Shown here: one piece after another, positions 45,057 to 55,451 of the stretch
Numbering within the stretch: position 1 is the stretch's first letter
How the letters are laid out: each line of letters opens with the position of its first letter
NCBI RefSeq assembly: GCF_017696085.1
Contig: NZ_JAAORH010000001.1
Coordinates: 124,001-188,000, forward strand
Source of the DNA: Prochlorococcus marinus XMU1410
GTDB lineage: Bacteria > Cyanobacteriota > Cyanobacteriia > PCC-6307 > Cyanobiaceae
Direction: 5' to 3'
Length of the DNA stretch: 64,000 nt
Made by a program: the position numbers and the translations under genes
The notes under the pieces: generated by a model
The model's database searches: none
Seen by the model: only the letters and a program-made list of their open reading frames with translations
Told to the model about the DNA's origin: nothing

Positions 45057-46244
45057 ATGGCTCAGCTAGAGACTAGAACAGAACCAATGGTGGTCAATTT
45101 TGGCCCTCACCATCCCTCAATGCATGGGGTTTTAAGGTTAGTTGTAACTCTTGATGGTGAGAATGTCATTGATTGTGAGCCAGTAATTGGATATTTACAT
45201 AGAGGAATGGAAAAGATAGCTGAAAATAGGACAAATGTAATGTATGTCCCTTATGTAAGCAGAATGGATTATGCCGCAGGAATGTTTTATGAAGCTATTG
45301 TAGTAAATGCTCCTGAAAGATTAGCTAATATTCCAGTTCCCAAAAGAGCTAGTTACATCAGAGTACTCATGCTCGAACTTAATCGTATTGCTAATCATCT
45401 TTTATGGCTTGGTCCCTTTTTAGCAGACGTAGGAGCTCAAACTCCATTTTTCTATATTTTTAGAGAAAGAGAAATGATCTATGATCTCTGGGAAGCTGCT
45501 ACTGGACAAAGGCTAATAAATAATAATTTCTTTAGAATAGGTGGAGTTGCATGTGATCTCCCATACGGATGGTTAGAAAAATGTATAGACTTTTGTGATT
45601 GGTTCGGTCCTAAGATAGATGAATACGAAAAATTAATAACAAATAATCCAATTTTTAGAAAAAGAATTGAAGGTCTAGGAACAATACAAAGAGACCAGGC
45701 AATTAATTGGTCTTTGTCTGGGCCAATGCTTAGGGCTTCTGGGGTTTCCTGGGATTTAAGGAAAGTCGATAGTTATGAATGTTATGACGATTTTGATTGG
45801 CATATAGCTTCTGAAAAAGAAGGAGATTGTTATGCAAGATATCGAGTAAGAGTTGAAGAGATGAGACAATCACTAAGCATCATTCGCCAAGCCTGCAAAA
45901 TGATTCCAGGAGGTCCAACAGAAAATTTAGAAGCTCAAAGAATGGCGACTGAAGATAAGAAAAGTGAAATATTCGGTATTGACTACCAATATGTAGCTAA
46001 GAAGGTTGCTCCAACTTTTAAAATTCCTAACGGAGAATTATATACAAGATTAGAGTCCGGCAAAGGAGAAATAGGTGTATTTATTCAAGGAAATAATGAA
46101 GTTACCCCATGGAGATTTAAAATCAGAGCAGCTGATTTAAATAATCTTCAAATATTGCCTCATATTCTTAAAGGTGCCAAAATCGCTGATATTATGGCAA
46201 TCCTTGGTTCAATAGATGTCATTATGGGATCTGTTGATAGATAA
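45057..46244 (+). CDS. ndhH: NAD(P)H-quinone oxidoreductase subunit H
   Basis: The 395-residue homologue of the 49-kDa/NuoD subunit helps form the quinone site on the peripheral arm. [63 protein letters not shown] and the C-terminal [18 protein letters not shown] are diagnostic. It stands apart from the other ndh genes and is followed after nine bases by menI, linking NDH-1 to quinone synthesis in one transcript. Confidence 0.97.
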   Translation: MAQLETRTEPMVVNFGPHHPSMHGVLRLVVTLDGENVIDCEPVIGYLHRGMEKIAENRTNVMYVPYVSRMDYAAGMFYEAIVVNAPERLANIPVPKRASYIRVLMLELNRIANHLLWLGPFLADVGAQTPFFYIFREREMIYDLWEAATGQRLINNNFFRIGGVACDLPYGWLEKCIDFCDWFGPKIDEYEKLITNNPIFRKRIEGLGTIQRDQAINWSLSGPMLRASGVSWDLRKVDSYECYDDFDWHIASEKEGDCYARYRVRVEEMRQSLSIIRQACKMIPGGPTENLEAQRMATEDKKSEIFGIDYQYVAKKVAPTFKIPNGELYTRLESGKGEIGVFIQGNNEVTPWRFKIRAADLNNLQILPHILKGAKIADIMAILGSIDVIMGSVDR

Positions 46245-46253
46245 TTTCTTTAA

Positions 46254-46706
<453 letters not shown>

Positions 46707-46709
46707 TTA

Positions 46710-47921
46710 TTATTTTTTAAATTTATAGTTTATTTTTTCTGCGCTAGTATTTTTTTTAACAATCCACTTTTCAGGTTTTTCATGTTTAGGCCAACTTTGA
46801 GAAAATTTTTTTAATAAATTTAATGAATTTTCAATATTTTTATGATTTGTATGTTCTTTATATTCCACAATTATTTTAATTTTATTTCCCCATAATTTGT
46901 CGGATATTTTTGAAATATTAAATTTATTAATTGGGATATTTTCTTTCATAATGAAATCATTTAATCGAGATTCAATTACTTTTGGAAAAACGATCTCTCC
47001 TCCTGAATTAAAAGCGTTATCACTTCTTCCAAGAAAGTTTAAATATAAAGAATTATTTATTTGATTAATTTCACCTAAATCACCGGTCTGCCACCACCCA
47101 TTTTTATCTTTGAAATTTTCAGTTTTTGAAGAGTCTTTTATTTCGATTCCAATTCTCGCTGATTTTATCTCGATTAATCCTTGTGCGTTAATTCTGATTT
47201 TTGTATCAGGTAGTATTTCTCCAACATTTTTAAAACCCATTAAAAATTCTTTTGGTTTTAAACTCGTAATCATTGCTGCTGTTTCAGTTGAGCCGTAACA
47301 GGGGGCTAATTTTATCTTTTCTTCTATACATTTTTCTGCAGTTTCCCTTGAAATTGAAGCTCCACCAACCCAAATTAGATCAAAAATTTTTAGCCAACTA
47401 ATACCATCTTTTTGAGCTAAAAGTCTTTTTAATTGGGTAGGTACTAATGATGTAATCAAGTGTTGTTTGTTTTTTTTAGATTTAATTGTAAAAAGTAAAA
47501 GTTCTCGAGTTTTTTTTATTAAATTCGGAGAAATATTAATACAATCACATCCCCAAGTTTGACTTCTAAAAATTGGCATTAATCCACTTATATGGTTCAG
47601 GGGTAAAGTATTTAAAATTAAGCAGTTTTGCAGTTCAAATCCTTGCTCTATTAGCCATTTACCTGATGTAGCTGCAGATAATTTAATATTATCCAAATGG
47701 TGAAAACATTGTCTCGGTTTTCCAGAACTTCCACTACTGTTTAAGATAATTGCTGGCCCATTTTCAGTAATTGAATCTAATACATCTTTGTCTTCATAAA
47801 ATTTGTTTTTTACATAAATAATTTTATTCTCTCTAATTTTTTCAATAATTTTTTCTACAGATTGAGTTTCGTTATTTTCAACTTCAATAGTATGAATTTT
47901 ATTTTTCATAGTTGATCCCAT
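46710..47921 (-). CDS. menE: o-Succinylbenzoate-CoA ligase
   Basis: This 403-residue, rather short, AMP-forming ligase has the P-loop NSSGSSGKPR at 61-70, then APCYGSTETAAMIT and GWWQTGDLGE, all hallmarks of ANL ligases. It activates o-succinylbenzoate in phylloquinone synthesis. The N-terminal domain is shortened relative to E. coli MenE. The start overlaps the menC end by 16 bases; a second ATG at 47909 is also possible. The C-terminal lysine IVKKNTSAEKINYKFKK fits the adenylation lysine region. Confidence 0.9.
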   Translation of the reverse strand: MGSTMKNKIHTIEVENNETQSVEKIIEKIRENKIIYVKNKFYEDKDVLDSITENGPAIILNSSGSSGKPRQCFHHLDNIKLSAATSGKWLIEQGFELQNCLILNTLPLNHISGLMPIFRSQTWGCDCINISPNLIKKTRELLLFTIKSKKNKQHLITSLVPTQLKRLLAQKDGISWLKIFDLIWVGGASISRETAEKCIEEKIKLAPCYGSTETAAMITSLKPKEFLMGFKNVGEILPDTKIRINAQGLIEIKSARIGIEIKDSSKTENFKDKNGWWQTGDLGEINQINNSLYLNFLGRSDNAFNSGGEIVFPKVIESRLNDFIMKENIPINKFNISKISDKLWGNKIKIIVEYKEHTNHKNIENSLNLLKKFSQSWPKHEKPEKWIVKKNTSAEKINYKFKK

Positions 47922-48871
47922 ATCTTTTTTGCTTCATTTAAAAATAGAAACGAATTAGGGAATTTATTCATTGCTAAACCAGGAACTTTTGGCGTTGGTC
48001 CTTGTAATTGTAGAGAAGATAAATGATGGAGCCATCTCTTGCCTATTCCAGTTTCAAATGAGGTACTTATAGATATTAAAGCTTTTTTATTTTCTAATTC
48101 TCTTAAAAGCTTAACTGGATTATTTTCTTGAGAAGGCCTTCTAATTTGCCAACCCTTCCACTCATCAATCAAAGTTGGAAATTTTAAAAGTGATTCGTCT
48201 AAAGCTATTGGAATTTTTTTGTTTAGTTCTGTCAGTCCATCAATATCATCAACACAGAGAGGTTGTTCTAACCAATCTATATTTTTATTATCTTTCAAAA
48301 TATCAGCCCATCTATTAGCTATGTTTCTTCCCCAAGAACCATTAGCATCTATTCTTAACTTAATATTATTACCTATTTTGCTTAAAATTTCTTCTAATTT
48401 TGCTTCTTCCTCATGGTTATTTTTTAGTGCTACTTTCCATTTTAAGGTTAATGATTTTCCAATATTACAATATCTTTTTTTTATATCATTTAGATCTGAA
48501 ACTACATTTTCATGATTTAACAATATGGCTGTTTTACCAATTTCATCAAAGTAGTAGTTTTCTTTAAAAATTATTTTTCCATTTATCTCAGCTAATGCAG
48601 AATTTATTGCAGATTGAATGCATGGGTGAAAAATATTTATTTGCTCAGATAAATTAAATTCCTCTATATACTCAGGGATCATATCTAGTTGTTTCGCACA
48701 CTTTTTTAAGTCTTTTTTATGTAGCGGTGAAACTTCTCCAAACCCTATTTTTTTATCATTACTTATTAATTTAATTATCCAACCCGATTTTGTATGGTAA
48801 TTGGTTTTAGAATTTTCTACTTTGGCCGATAACTTAAAGCTATAAGATTTTTTTTGAAATATTAAGTTCAT
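47906..48871 (-). CDS. menC: o-Succinylbenzoate synthase
   Basis: The 321-residue enolase-superfamily enzyme dehydrates SHCHC to o-succinylbenzoate. Catalytic K144-x-K146 (LTLKWKV) and metal ligands D175 (RIDANGSW), E202 (WLEQP) and D225 (ALDES) are in place. The sequence is otherwise strongly diverged from E. coli MenC. It overlaps menE at the 3' end and menA at the 5' end, so the order menA-menC-menE is a tightly coupled operon. Confidence 0.92.
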   Translation of the reverse strand: MNLIFQKKSYSFKLSAKVENSKTNYHTKSGWIIKLISNDKKIGFGEVSPLHKKDLKKCAKQLDMIPEYIEEFNLSEQINIFHPCIQSAINSALAEINGKIIFKENYYFDEIGKTAILLNHENVVSDLNDIKKRYCNIGKSLTLKWKVALKNNHEEEAKLEEILSKIGNNIKLRIDANGSWGRNIANRWADILKDNKNIDWLEQPLCVDDIDGLTELNKKIPIALDESLLKFPTLIDEWKGWQIRRPSQENNPVKLLRELENKKALISISTSFETGIGKRWLHHLSSLQLQGPTPKVPGLAMNKFPNSFLFLNEAKKIWDQL

Positions 48872-49785
48872 TTATTTAGCAAGTAATTAAATATTAATCC
48901 TGTGATTAAACCAATTCCATTAAGAGTTTGAAATTTTATTGCGACGAATTTGCAATTTTTTATTGCAGAAGGTTTTGCATACGAAGATTTTAATAAATTT
49001 ATAAGTCTTATTGCTTGAGGGAAACTAAGCAAATAAAGGATGCAAAAAACTGGAATAAATCCATAAACTATTGTGAAAAGTTGAAAAATATATATTGTAA
49101 AAATTATCCAAGGCACAAATTGAGAACCTTTTTTTGCCCCTAAGCGAACTAAAGGTGAATTTTTCCCATGCTTTTTATCTTCAGAAATTTGATGAAAATG
49201 AGAACAAAATAATACAAGAGTTGTTGCCAAGGAAGGTCCCGAACCAAGTAATAAAGAAACTTTCCATGGAATATCTTCGAAGTAAATATTAGACGGATTT
49301 AACGCAATTAAGACTGCAGAGTAAGCAAAAGGTCCAAATGCAAGCCAGCATAATGGTTCTCCTAAACCTTGATAGCCCAATCTAAAAGGAGGCCCTTGAT
49401 ATAAATATCCTAATAAGCAGCAAGCTGCCACCAAAATAAAAATGTTTATACTTGTTGATGCTGAAATAATTAAAATTATAAATAAACCAATAACTAAAGA
49501 TGTATATGCAATAAATGAAATTATTTTTTTATTTTTTACAAGATTTACAATTGAATGGAATTTAAATTCATCGATTCCTGTTTCTGCGTCGTATAAATCA
49601 TTAGTTAGATTTTCCCAAAGTAATATCAAAATTGCAGCTAAAGTAAATGAAATCAAATTATAAATTTTTACCTCTTCATATTGATTAAGCAAGTAAGCCC
49701 CTGTTATTAAAACTGGAAGTATGGCAACAGAATAAAGAGGCCATTTTATTGCTTTTTTCCATAATTTTTTTTTATCTTCGTCCAT
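48868..49785 (-). CDS. menA: 1,4-dihydroxy-2-naphthoate phytyltransferase
   Basis: This 305-residue UbiA-family membrane prenyltransferase has about eight or nine helices. The first polar motif is ENLTNDLYDAETG (N62, D63, D66), and a second polar motif is in CSHFHQISEDKKHGKNSPLVRLGA. It attaches a phytyl chain to DHNA in phylloquinone synthesis at the thylakoid membrane. It heads the minus-strand menA-menC-menE run and diverges from menF across about 100 bases. Confidence 0.92.
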   Translation of the reverse strand: MDEDKKKLWKKAIKWPLYSVAILPVLITGAYLLNQYEEVKIYNLISFTLAAILILLWENLTNDLYDAETGIDEFKFHSIVNLVKNKKIISFIAYTSLVIGLFIILIISASTSINIFILVAACCLLGYLYQGPPFRLGYQGLGEPLCWLAFGPFAYSAVLIALNPSNIYFEDIPWKVSLLLGSGPSLATTLVLFCSHFHQISEDKKHGKNSPLVRLGAKKGSQFVPWIIFTIYIFQLFTIVYGFIPVFCILYLLSFPQAIRLINLLKSSYAKPSAIKNCKFVAIKFQTLNGIGLITGLIFNYLLNK

Positions 49786-49886
49786 TTTTAATTAACACGC
49801 AAAATTAGATAATTATTTAATGTAGTTTATAAATTGAGTTACATTTTTTACTTTATTGCATCATTTTTAGTTATTTTCAATAAGTA

Positions 49887-51299
49887 ATGAAAAATGATTT
49901 AAACTTAACAGATTTTTTAAAAGATGTATTTTCCTCTTTCGATAAGAAAGTTGAAAATTCTGGATTAGTAAGTATTTGTGTTGAGATTCCTTGTATTGAC
50001 TTATTTCAAGTTTATGAATTGTTAATAAATCAATATCCGTTTTCTTCATTTTGGGAGGAATCTGATGGCATTTCATATATGGCTTTCGAAAAGTGTAAAT
50101 ATGTTACTCTGGATGGCCCAAAAAGATTTGAGGTAGCAAAAGAGTTTAATTCTGAGAATTTTAAAAATTTAATTAACTTAACTAATGAATCGCATAATTC
50201 TGCACTTTCAAAAATAATTTATTTATTTTCTTTCTCCGAAAATTTGAATAATAAGAATTTATCTACAGATATCCCTAGTTTGGAAGCCATTTTGCCAAAA
50301 ATTTTAATTACTAAAAGTGGCAAGAATTGCTGGTTAAGAATCAATGGTCATGTTGAAGGTAAATCATCATTAAGAACATTAATTGAAGAAATATGGACAA
50401 TTAGAAATCAAGTTATTAATTCTGGCTCAGAATTAATAAAATCATCTGGCTTAAAAACTAGTTTTGATTCCCCTTTTATTGATGATTTCTCACGCTCCTT
50501 AGAAACTTCTAAAACAAACATGAAAAAAGTAGTAAATAGAGGAATTCAATTAGTAGAGAAAGATATCCTCGAAAAGATAGTTTTAGCGAATAGGATTAAA
50601 ATAAAACTTAAAAATAAATTAGATTTAGTAGAAATTTTAAAAAGATTTAAAAAGAAGCAACCAAATACATGTAGATACGTTTGGAAAAGGAATAGTAAGG
50701 ATATTTTGTTTGGAGCATCTCCAGAAAAATTATTTTCTTTCTCTAAACCTAATTTAACTTTAGAGGCTCTTGCTGGAACTATCTCGACTAATTCAAATTT
50801 TAAGAAACTCCTAAAAAGTACAAAAGACTTAAAGGAACATAATTATGTAATACAACATTTGATTAAATCTTTAGAAGTTTCAAAAATAACAAACTTTAAA
50901 AAAAGTGATATCAAGGTAAATTCATTTGGAGATATTTCTCATTTGCAAACACTAATTTTCTCTAAAGTTGAAAATATTTGTCCTTTTGAATTGCTTAAAA
51001 ACTTACATCCATCTCCAGCTGTTTGTGGATACCCAAAAAATGCAGCATTGGATTGGATAAATGCTCTTGAGTCTTTTCCTAGAGGAAATTATGCTTCTCC
51101 AATGGGTTGGGTTGATTCGTCAGGCAATGCTTCATTTCTTTTGGCAATAAGAGGCGCAAGATGTATTGAAGAAAATATTGAATTTACTGCAGGTTCAGGT
51201 ATAGTTTCTGGCTCAGTTTTAGAGAAAGAAATAGATGAGATTAAATTAAAATTTGAATCTATAGTAAAACAGATATTTTACGCAAAAAATCCTAGATAA
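49887..51299 (+). CDS. menF: Isochorismate synthase
   Basis: This 470-residue chorismate-binding-fold protein starts the phylloquinone route from chorismate. [52 protein letters not shown] and the C-terminal [23 protein letters not shown] are typical of MenF/EntC/PabB-type enzymes, and the men gene neighbours settle MenF. Its N-terminal 120 residues are poorly conserved. MenD and MenB, the other steps, are outside the window. The 3' end overlaps the gshB end by eight bases. Confidence 0.92.
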   Translation: MKNDLNLTDFLKDVFSSFDKKVENSGLVSICVEIPCIDLFQVYELLINQYPFSSFWEESDGISYMAFEKCKYVTLDGPKRFEVAKEFNSENFKNLINLTNESHNSALSKIIYLFSFSENLNNKNLSTDIPSLEAILPKILITKSGKNCWLRINGHVEGKSSLRTLIEEIWTIRNQVINSGSELIKSSGLKTSFDSPFIDDFSRSLETSKTNMKKVVNRGIQLVEKDILEKIVLANRIKIKLKNKLDLVEILKRFKKKQPNTCRYVWKRNSKDILFGASPEKLFSFSKPNLTLEALAGTISTNSNFKKLLKSTKDLKEHNYVIQHLIKSLEVSKITNFKKSDIKVNSFGDISHLQTLIFSKVENICPFELLKNLHPSPAVCGYPKNAALDWINALESFPRGNYASPMGWVDSSGNASFLLAIRGARCIEENIEFTAGSGIVSGSVLEKEIDEIKLKFESIVKQIFYAKNPR

Positions 51300-52215
51300 T
51301 TTCTACTAATTTTTCAATAACTTCCTCTGAAACATTTTTATTGGATAAATTTTCTATTTCTCTTAAACCTGTAGGACTGGTTACATTAATCTCGCTAAGC
51401 ATTCCATTTATTACATCAATACCTACAAAAAATAAACCCTCATCTTTGAAGTGTTGAGATAATTCTGAGCAGATACTTTTTTCTTTTTCTGTTAATAATG
51501 TGGGTTCAGCCTTGCCTCCCATCGCTAAATTACTCCTAAAATCGCCTCCTTGAGGAATCCTATTTATTGATCCAATTGCTTCTCCGTTTACGATAATTAT
51601 TCTTTTATCACCCTCTATGACTTCAGGAATAAATTTTTGCATCATAACGGGTAACTCTTCTTGAGAAGTGATTAATTCAATGATTGATTTAATTCCTGGA
51701 GAATTTTTATTTATCCTTATAACACCTTGACCACCTTTTCCTCCAAGAGGTTTTATGACTACTTCATTATTTATATTTGCAAAATTAATAAGATCTTTTA
51801 CCTTACTCGCAACTATTGTAGGTGCCATTAAGTGGCTGTATCTTAAAGCACCTAGCTTTTCATTCCACGCTCTTAACGATGAGGGTTTGTTAATTACTTT
51901 TACTCCTTTTCTTTCGGCAACTTCTAAAAGATGGGTTGCATATAAATAAGCCTCATTTACAGGAGGATCTTTTCTCATCCAAATGCAATTAAATTCGGCG
52001 AGAGGTATGCAATTATTCTCTTTGAAAGAAATCCACGGAATTACTTCAACTTTTACGGAAGATGCCCATACTTCATCACCTCTAGCTTCCAGGTCTTGAG
52101 GTGTACAACTCCAGATTTCAATATTTTTTTTTGATGATGCTTGCATTAAAGCAGCAGTTGAATCTTTTAAGGGATTTATATTTTTAATTGGATCTATTAC
52201 GAATAGAAATTTCAT
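51292..52215 (-). CDS. gshB: Glutathione synthetase
   Basis: The 307-residue ATP-grasp enzyme adds glycine to gamma-glutamylcysteine. The N-terminal [27 protein letters not shown] is the standard prokaryotic GshB opening. [18 protein letters not shown] is the ATP-grasp loop, and [17 protein letters not shown] holds the metal ligands. It is directly downstream of grxC (5-base gap), a logical pair because glutaredoxin uses glutathione. Convergent overlap with menF by eight bases. Confidence 0.96.
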   Translation of the reverse strand: MKFLFVIDPIKNINPLKDSTAALMQASSKKNIEIWSCTPQDLEARGDEVWASSVKVEVIPWISFKENNCIPLAEFNCIWMRKDPPVNEAYLYATHLLEVAERKGVKVINKPSSLRAWNEKLGALRYSHLMAPTIVASKVKDLINFANINNEVVIKPLGGKGGQGVIRINKNSPGIKSIIELITSQEELPVMMQKFIPEVIEGDKRIIIVNGEAIGSINRIPQGGDFRSNLAMGGKAEPTLLTEKEKSICSELSQHFKDEGLFFVGIDVINGMLSEINVTSPTGLREIENLSNKNVSEEVIEKLVEII

Positions 52216-52220
52216 AAGAT

Positions 52221-52475
52221 CTAGTTTAATAATGCTTCTAATTTATTTTCATTTTCTAATGCGTAGAGATCATCGCAGCCTCCGATACCCTCATTATCTA
52301 TAAATATTTGTGGTAATGTTCTTCTACCATCAGCTCTTTCAATCATCAATGCTCTGGCATCTTCGTCGCCATCTATTTTATATTCTGTAAAATTTACATT
52401 TTTTTTCTTGAGTAGTGATTTTGCTCGAATACAGAATGGGCAATATTGCCAAGTATAAATTTCAACTTTGGACAT
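52221..52475 (-). CDS. grxC: Glutaredoxin (GrxC type)
   Basis: The 84-residue dithiol glutaredoxin has active site C12-P-F-C15 in [14 protein letters not shown], the TLPQIFID cis-proline segment, and the [11 protein letters not shown] glutathione-binding motif. It reduces disulfides with glutathione in the cytoplasm. It leads the grxC-gshB operon and diverges from prfB across 76 bases. Confidence 0.96.
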   Translation of the reverse strand: MSKVEIYTWQYCPFCIRAKSLLKKKNVNFTEYKIDGDEDARALMIERADGRRTLPQIFIDNEGIGGCDDLYALENENKLEALLN

Positions 52476-52551
52476 TTTTTTAAAATAATACTTAGTTTAT
52501 ACTATTAAACAAAAGTGCTTGTTAGATTATAAATAACGTTTAAATTCTATT

Positions 52552-53674
52552 TTGATAGATATTACAGATTTCAAAAAAGATCTTTCGGAACTAACAGAGC
52601 GCCTGGGTAATGCTCAGGATTGTCTTTGACGTTCCAAGATTAAAAGCGAAAAGGAAAGAGTTAGAGCAAATTTCTGCTCAGCCTGAATTTTGGGAAAATC
52701 AAGAAGAAGCTAAAAAGCAAATGTTAATCCTTGATGATGTCAAAGCACAACTCGAATTGTTAGATAAATGGAAAACTTTTATTTCTGATGCTAATGCCTC
52801 TCTTGAGCTTTATTCTCTAGAACCCGAAGAGGAAATGATTTTAGAATCGCAGCTGGGATTAAAGAAATTAAGAGAGAATTTGGATAAATGGGAATTTGAA
52901 AGATTGTTATGTGGTGAATACGATAAGGAAGGAGCAGTAGTTTCTATTAACGCAGGTGCGGGTGGAACAGATGCGCAGGATTGGGTAGAGATATTATTAA
53001 GAATGTACTCAAGATGGGCCGATAATAATCAAATGAGCCTTGTCATTAATGAATTATCTCAAGGAGAAGAAGCAGGTATTAAAAGTGTAACGTTCGAAAT
53101 TGATGGAAAATATGCATATGGCTATCTGCAACATGAAAAAGGAACTCATAGATTAGTAAGAATTTCTCCTTTTAATGCCAATGGCAAAAGACAAACCAGC
53201 TTTGCTGGGGTAGAGGTTATGCCAAAATTAGATGATAATATTTCACTTGATATACCTGAAAAAGATTTAGAAATTACAACGAGTAGATCCGGTGGGGCTG
53301 GAGGACAAAATGTTAATAAAGTAGAAACAGCAGTAAGAATTGTTCATTTGCCTTCAGGGATTTCAGTAAGATGTACTCAAGAAAGATCTCAATTACAAAA
53401 TAAAGAAAAAGCTATGTTACTTCTAAAGTCTAAACTATTAGTGATTGCTAAAGAACAAAGAGCTGCTGAAGTCGCTGATATTAAAGGTGATATAGTGGAA
53501 GCTGCATGGGGCAATCAAATAAGAAATTATGTTTTCCATCCCTATCAAATGGTAAAAGATCTTAGGACTATGCAGGAGACTAACGAGTTAGATAGTGTTT
53601 TAGATGGTGGACTTGAACCATTTATTCATGAATTATTACGTATGAATATTTCTTCTAATGAATCTATTGAATAA
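52552..53674 (+). CDS. prfB: Peptide chain release factor 2 with programmed +1 frameshift
   Basis: RF2 terminates at UGA and UAA. The long frame contains the GGQ motif ([15 protein letters not shown]) and the family opening [18 protein letters not shown]. The true start lies upstream in another frame: TTG at 52552 gives [20 protein letters not shown], then CTT (52624-52626) and in-frame TGA (52627-52629) followed by C. Shifting +1 at CTT-TGA-C restores the main frame, as in E. coli autoregulation. A purine-rich AGGA at 52616-52619 sits just upstream, like the E. coli stimulator. Coding is 52552-52626 joined to 52628-53674. Confidence 0.96.
52616..52630 (+). promoter_or_regulatory. Programmed frameshift site of prfB
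   Basis: AGGA, a four-base spacer, then CTTTGAC. RF2 scarcity lets ribosomes pause at the TGA and slip +1 from CTT to TTT. The internal Shine-Dalgarno-like AGGA has the short spacing known to push the slip. Confidence 0.93.
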
Positions 53675-53677
53675 CTA

Positions 53678-53860
53678 ATGGAAAATAAAAACGAAATTTT
53701 AGAAAAAAAAGTTTCTCCTCCAAGCTTTATAAAGCTTGCTATGAGAAATATGGTAAGGAAAGGCTCAAAAAGTATTTCTCATTTTTCAATAACCTTTCTA
53801 GTTTTAATTGGGATATTAATACTTGTGGCCACAATAGGGAAGCCCAATATTCCAGTTTAA
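53678..53860 (+). CDS. DUF3285 small membrane protein
   Basis: The 60-residue protein has a hydrophilic N-terminus, a conserved PPSFIKLAMRNMVRKGSKSI segment, and one hydrophobic helix (FSITFLVLIGILILVATIG, about 37-55). This matches the cyanobacterial DUF3285 family, whose function I do not know. It starts three bases after the prfB stop and is followed by ybeY six bases later, so it sits inside a translation-related operon. Confidence 0.85.
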   Translation: MENKNEILEKKVSPPSFIKLAMRNMVRKGSKSISHFSITFLVLIGILILVATIGKPNIPV

Positions 53861-53866
53861 GAATGT

Positions 53867-54406
53867 ATGAAAGAAAAAATTATTTCTGAAATAAATTTAG
53901 ATTTGGTTTTTCAATGTAATGATTTCTCTCAATTTTCAAATAAGTTAAAAGATACTAAAACTCATCTTATTTTTAAATCTATTTTTTGGGAGAAAGTTTT
54001 TTTATCTTGGATAAATATAATATTAAAAAAAGAGGATTATGAATTACCAAATTATATTTTTGAAAAAAAATCTTTTTCATTAGGCTTACAGATAATATCT
54101 AATCAAGAAATTGCTTCTTTGAATAAGAAATGGATGCAAAAAAATGGTCCAACTGATGTTCTATCTTTTCCAATTATTTCTGATGAATCTCTAAATAATT
54201 TAGATCATATAGAGTTGGGAGATATTTTTATATCATTAGAGATGGCACTTGAGCAATCTTATGAATATAAACATTCAATCTATAGAGAGATGATCTGGTT
54301 GGCTAGTCATGGATTTTTACATCTTTTGGGATGGGAACATAATAATGAGCATGATTTAGAAAATATGTTAAATTTCCAAGAATATTTAATTACTCGATTA
54401 GATTAA
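53867..54406 (+). CDS. ybeY: Endoribonuclease YbeY, 16S rRNA maturation factor
   Basis: The 179-residue zinc-dependent RNase acts in 16S rRNA 3'-end maturation and ribosome quality control. The metal motif is [17 protein letters not shown] with H148, H152 and H158. The residue before the third His is E instead of the usual D (GYDH or GWDH). [18 protein letters not shown] is the conserved strand region. The N-terminal 60 residues are a weakly conserved extension. It is in a prfB-DUF3285-ybeY-dgkA-trpG run. Confidence 0.93.
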   Translation: MKEKIISEINLDLVFQCNDFSQFSNKLKDTKTHLIFKSIFWEKVFLSWINIILKKEDYELPNYIFEKKSFSLGLQIISNQEIASLNKKWMQKNGPTDVLSFPIISDESLNNLDHIELGDIFISLEMALEQSYEYKHSIYREMIWLASHGFLHLLGWEHNNEHDLENMLNFQEYLITRLD

Positions 54407-54412
54407 AAATCA

Positions 54413-54823
54413 ATGGAAAAAAAAATAAACTATTTAGAAAATAGAAAAGAATCATACAAAACTTCTAGTAATGTATTTATAAGTTTTCAGTATGCTTTCA
54501 GTGGTATTAGTTATGTATTAAAAACTTCAAGAAATTTTAAAATTCAATTAATTTTTGCAGTTACAAGTTTAATAATTGGTTTTTTACTCAAAATTAGTCT
54601 AAGTAATTATGTTATTTTGATTGAAACAATAATGTCTGTTTTAATATTAGAAATATTGAACACATCTATTGAATCAATCGTTGATTTAGTAGTGAAAAAA
54701 GAATTTAGTATTTTGGCTAAAATTTCAAAAGATACTTCTGCAGGAGCAGTATTATTAGCTTCCATTAATTCTGTTATTATTGCTGTATATATCTTTGTTC
54801 CTAAAATAAAGTTGTTATTTTAA
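54413..54823 (+). CDS. dgkA: Diacylglycerol kinase / undecaprenol kinase (DgkA family)
   Basis: The 136-residue membrane kinase has an amphipathic N-terminal segment (SFQYAFSGISYVLKTSRNFKIQ) and three membrane helices. The catalytic region is EIMNTAIE-like: LEILNTSIESIVDLV, with the active Glu, then KDTSAGAVLLASINSVI. It recycles diacylglycerol or undecaprenol at the membrane. It follows ybeY by six bases, and the ybeY-dgkA pairing is common in bacteria. Confidence 0.92.
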   Translation: MEKKINYLENRKESYKTSSNVFISFQYAFSGISYVLKTSRNFKIQLIFAVTSLIIGFLLKISLSNYVILIETIMSVLILEILNTSIESIVDLVVKKEFSILAKISKDTSAGAVLLASINSVIIAVYIFVPKIKLLF

Positions 54824-54835
54824 ATCCATATAAAT

Positions 54836-55432
54836 ATGTTTCTTGTTATTGATAATTACGATAGTTTTACTTATAACCTTGTTCAATATTTAGGAGAACT
54901 TTCAGTTGAGCATGAAATAACTAAAGAATTAATAGTTAAAAGAAATGATGAAATTACTCTAGAAGAAATTATTAAACTAAATCCTGGTGGAATTCTCTTA
55001 TCTCCAGGTCCAGGTAATCCAGATCAATCTGGAATTTGTCTGCCAATTCTAAAAAAATTATCTAAAAATATTCCGATCTTGGGAGTTTGTTTGGGTCATC
55101 AAGCTTTGGCCCAAGCTTTTGGAGGTAAGGTTATAGTTGGGAAAGAACTTATGCATGGCAAGACATCCAAAATATTTCATAATCAAAAAGGATTGTTTAA
55201 AGATATCGAGACTCCATTTGTGGCTACTAGATACCATAGTCTTATAGTTGATTCAAGTTCTTTACCATCCTGTTTCGACATAACTGCGACTTTAGAAGAC
55301 TCAACAATTATGGCTATCTCTCATAAAGAATATAAACATTTACATGGTGTACAGTTCCATCCTGAAAGTGTGTTGACGCAATTTGGTCATAAATTAATTA
55401 GTAATTTTCTAAAAATGGCTGAACAAAAGTAA
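54836..55432 (+). CDS. trpG: Anthranilate synthase / aminodeoxychorismate synthase glutamine amidotransferase
   Basis: The 198-residue class I amidotransferase has DNYDSFTYNLVQYLGEL, the oxyanion region LSPGPGNPDQSG, nucleophile C85 in GVCLGHQALAQAFGG, and the catalytic pair H175 and E177 in GVQFHPES. It hydrolyses glutamine for anthranilate (TrpE partner) or for p-aminobenzoate (PabB partner); cyanobacteria commonly use one protein for both. The partner gene is not nearby. Confidence 0.93.
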   Translation: MFLVIDNYDSFTYNLVQYLGELSVEHEITKELIVKRNDEITLEEIIKLNPGGILLSPGPGNPDQSGICLPILKKLSKNIPILGVCLGHQALAQAFGGKVIVGKELMHGKTSKIFHNQKGLFKDIETPFVATRYHSLIVDSSSLPSCFDITATLEDSTIMAISHKEYKHLHGVQFHPESVLTQFGHKLISNFLKMAEQK

Positions 55433-55451
55433 AATAAAAAAAATTAATATT

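Noticed and set aside
52610-53674. prfB taken as starting at ATG 52610
   Set aside because: That ATG is in the shifted frame before the CTT-TGA-C site; the residues MLRIVFD are not RF2-like, while the upstream frame gives the expected N-terminus.
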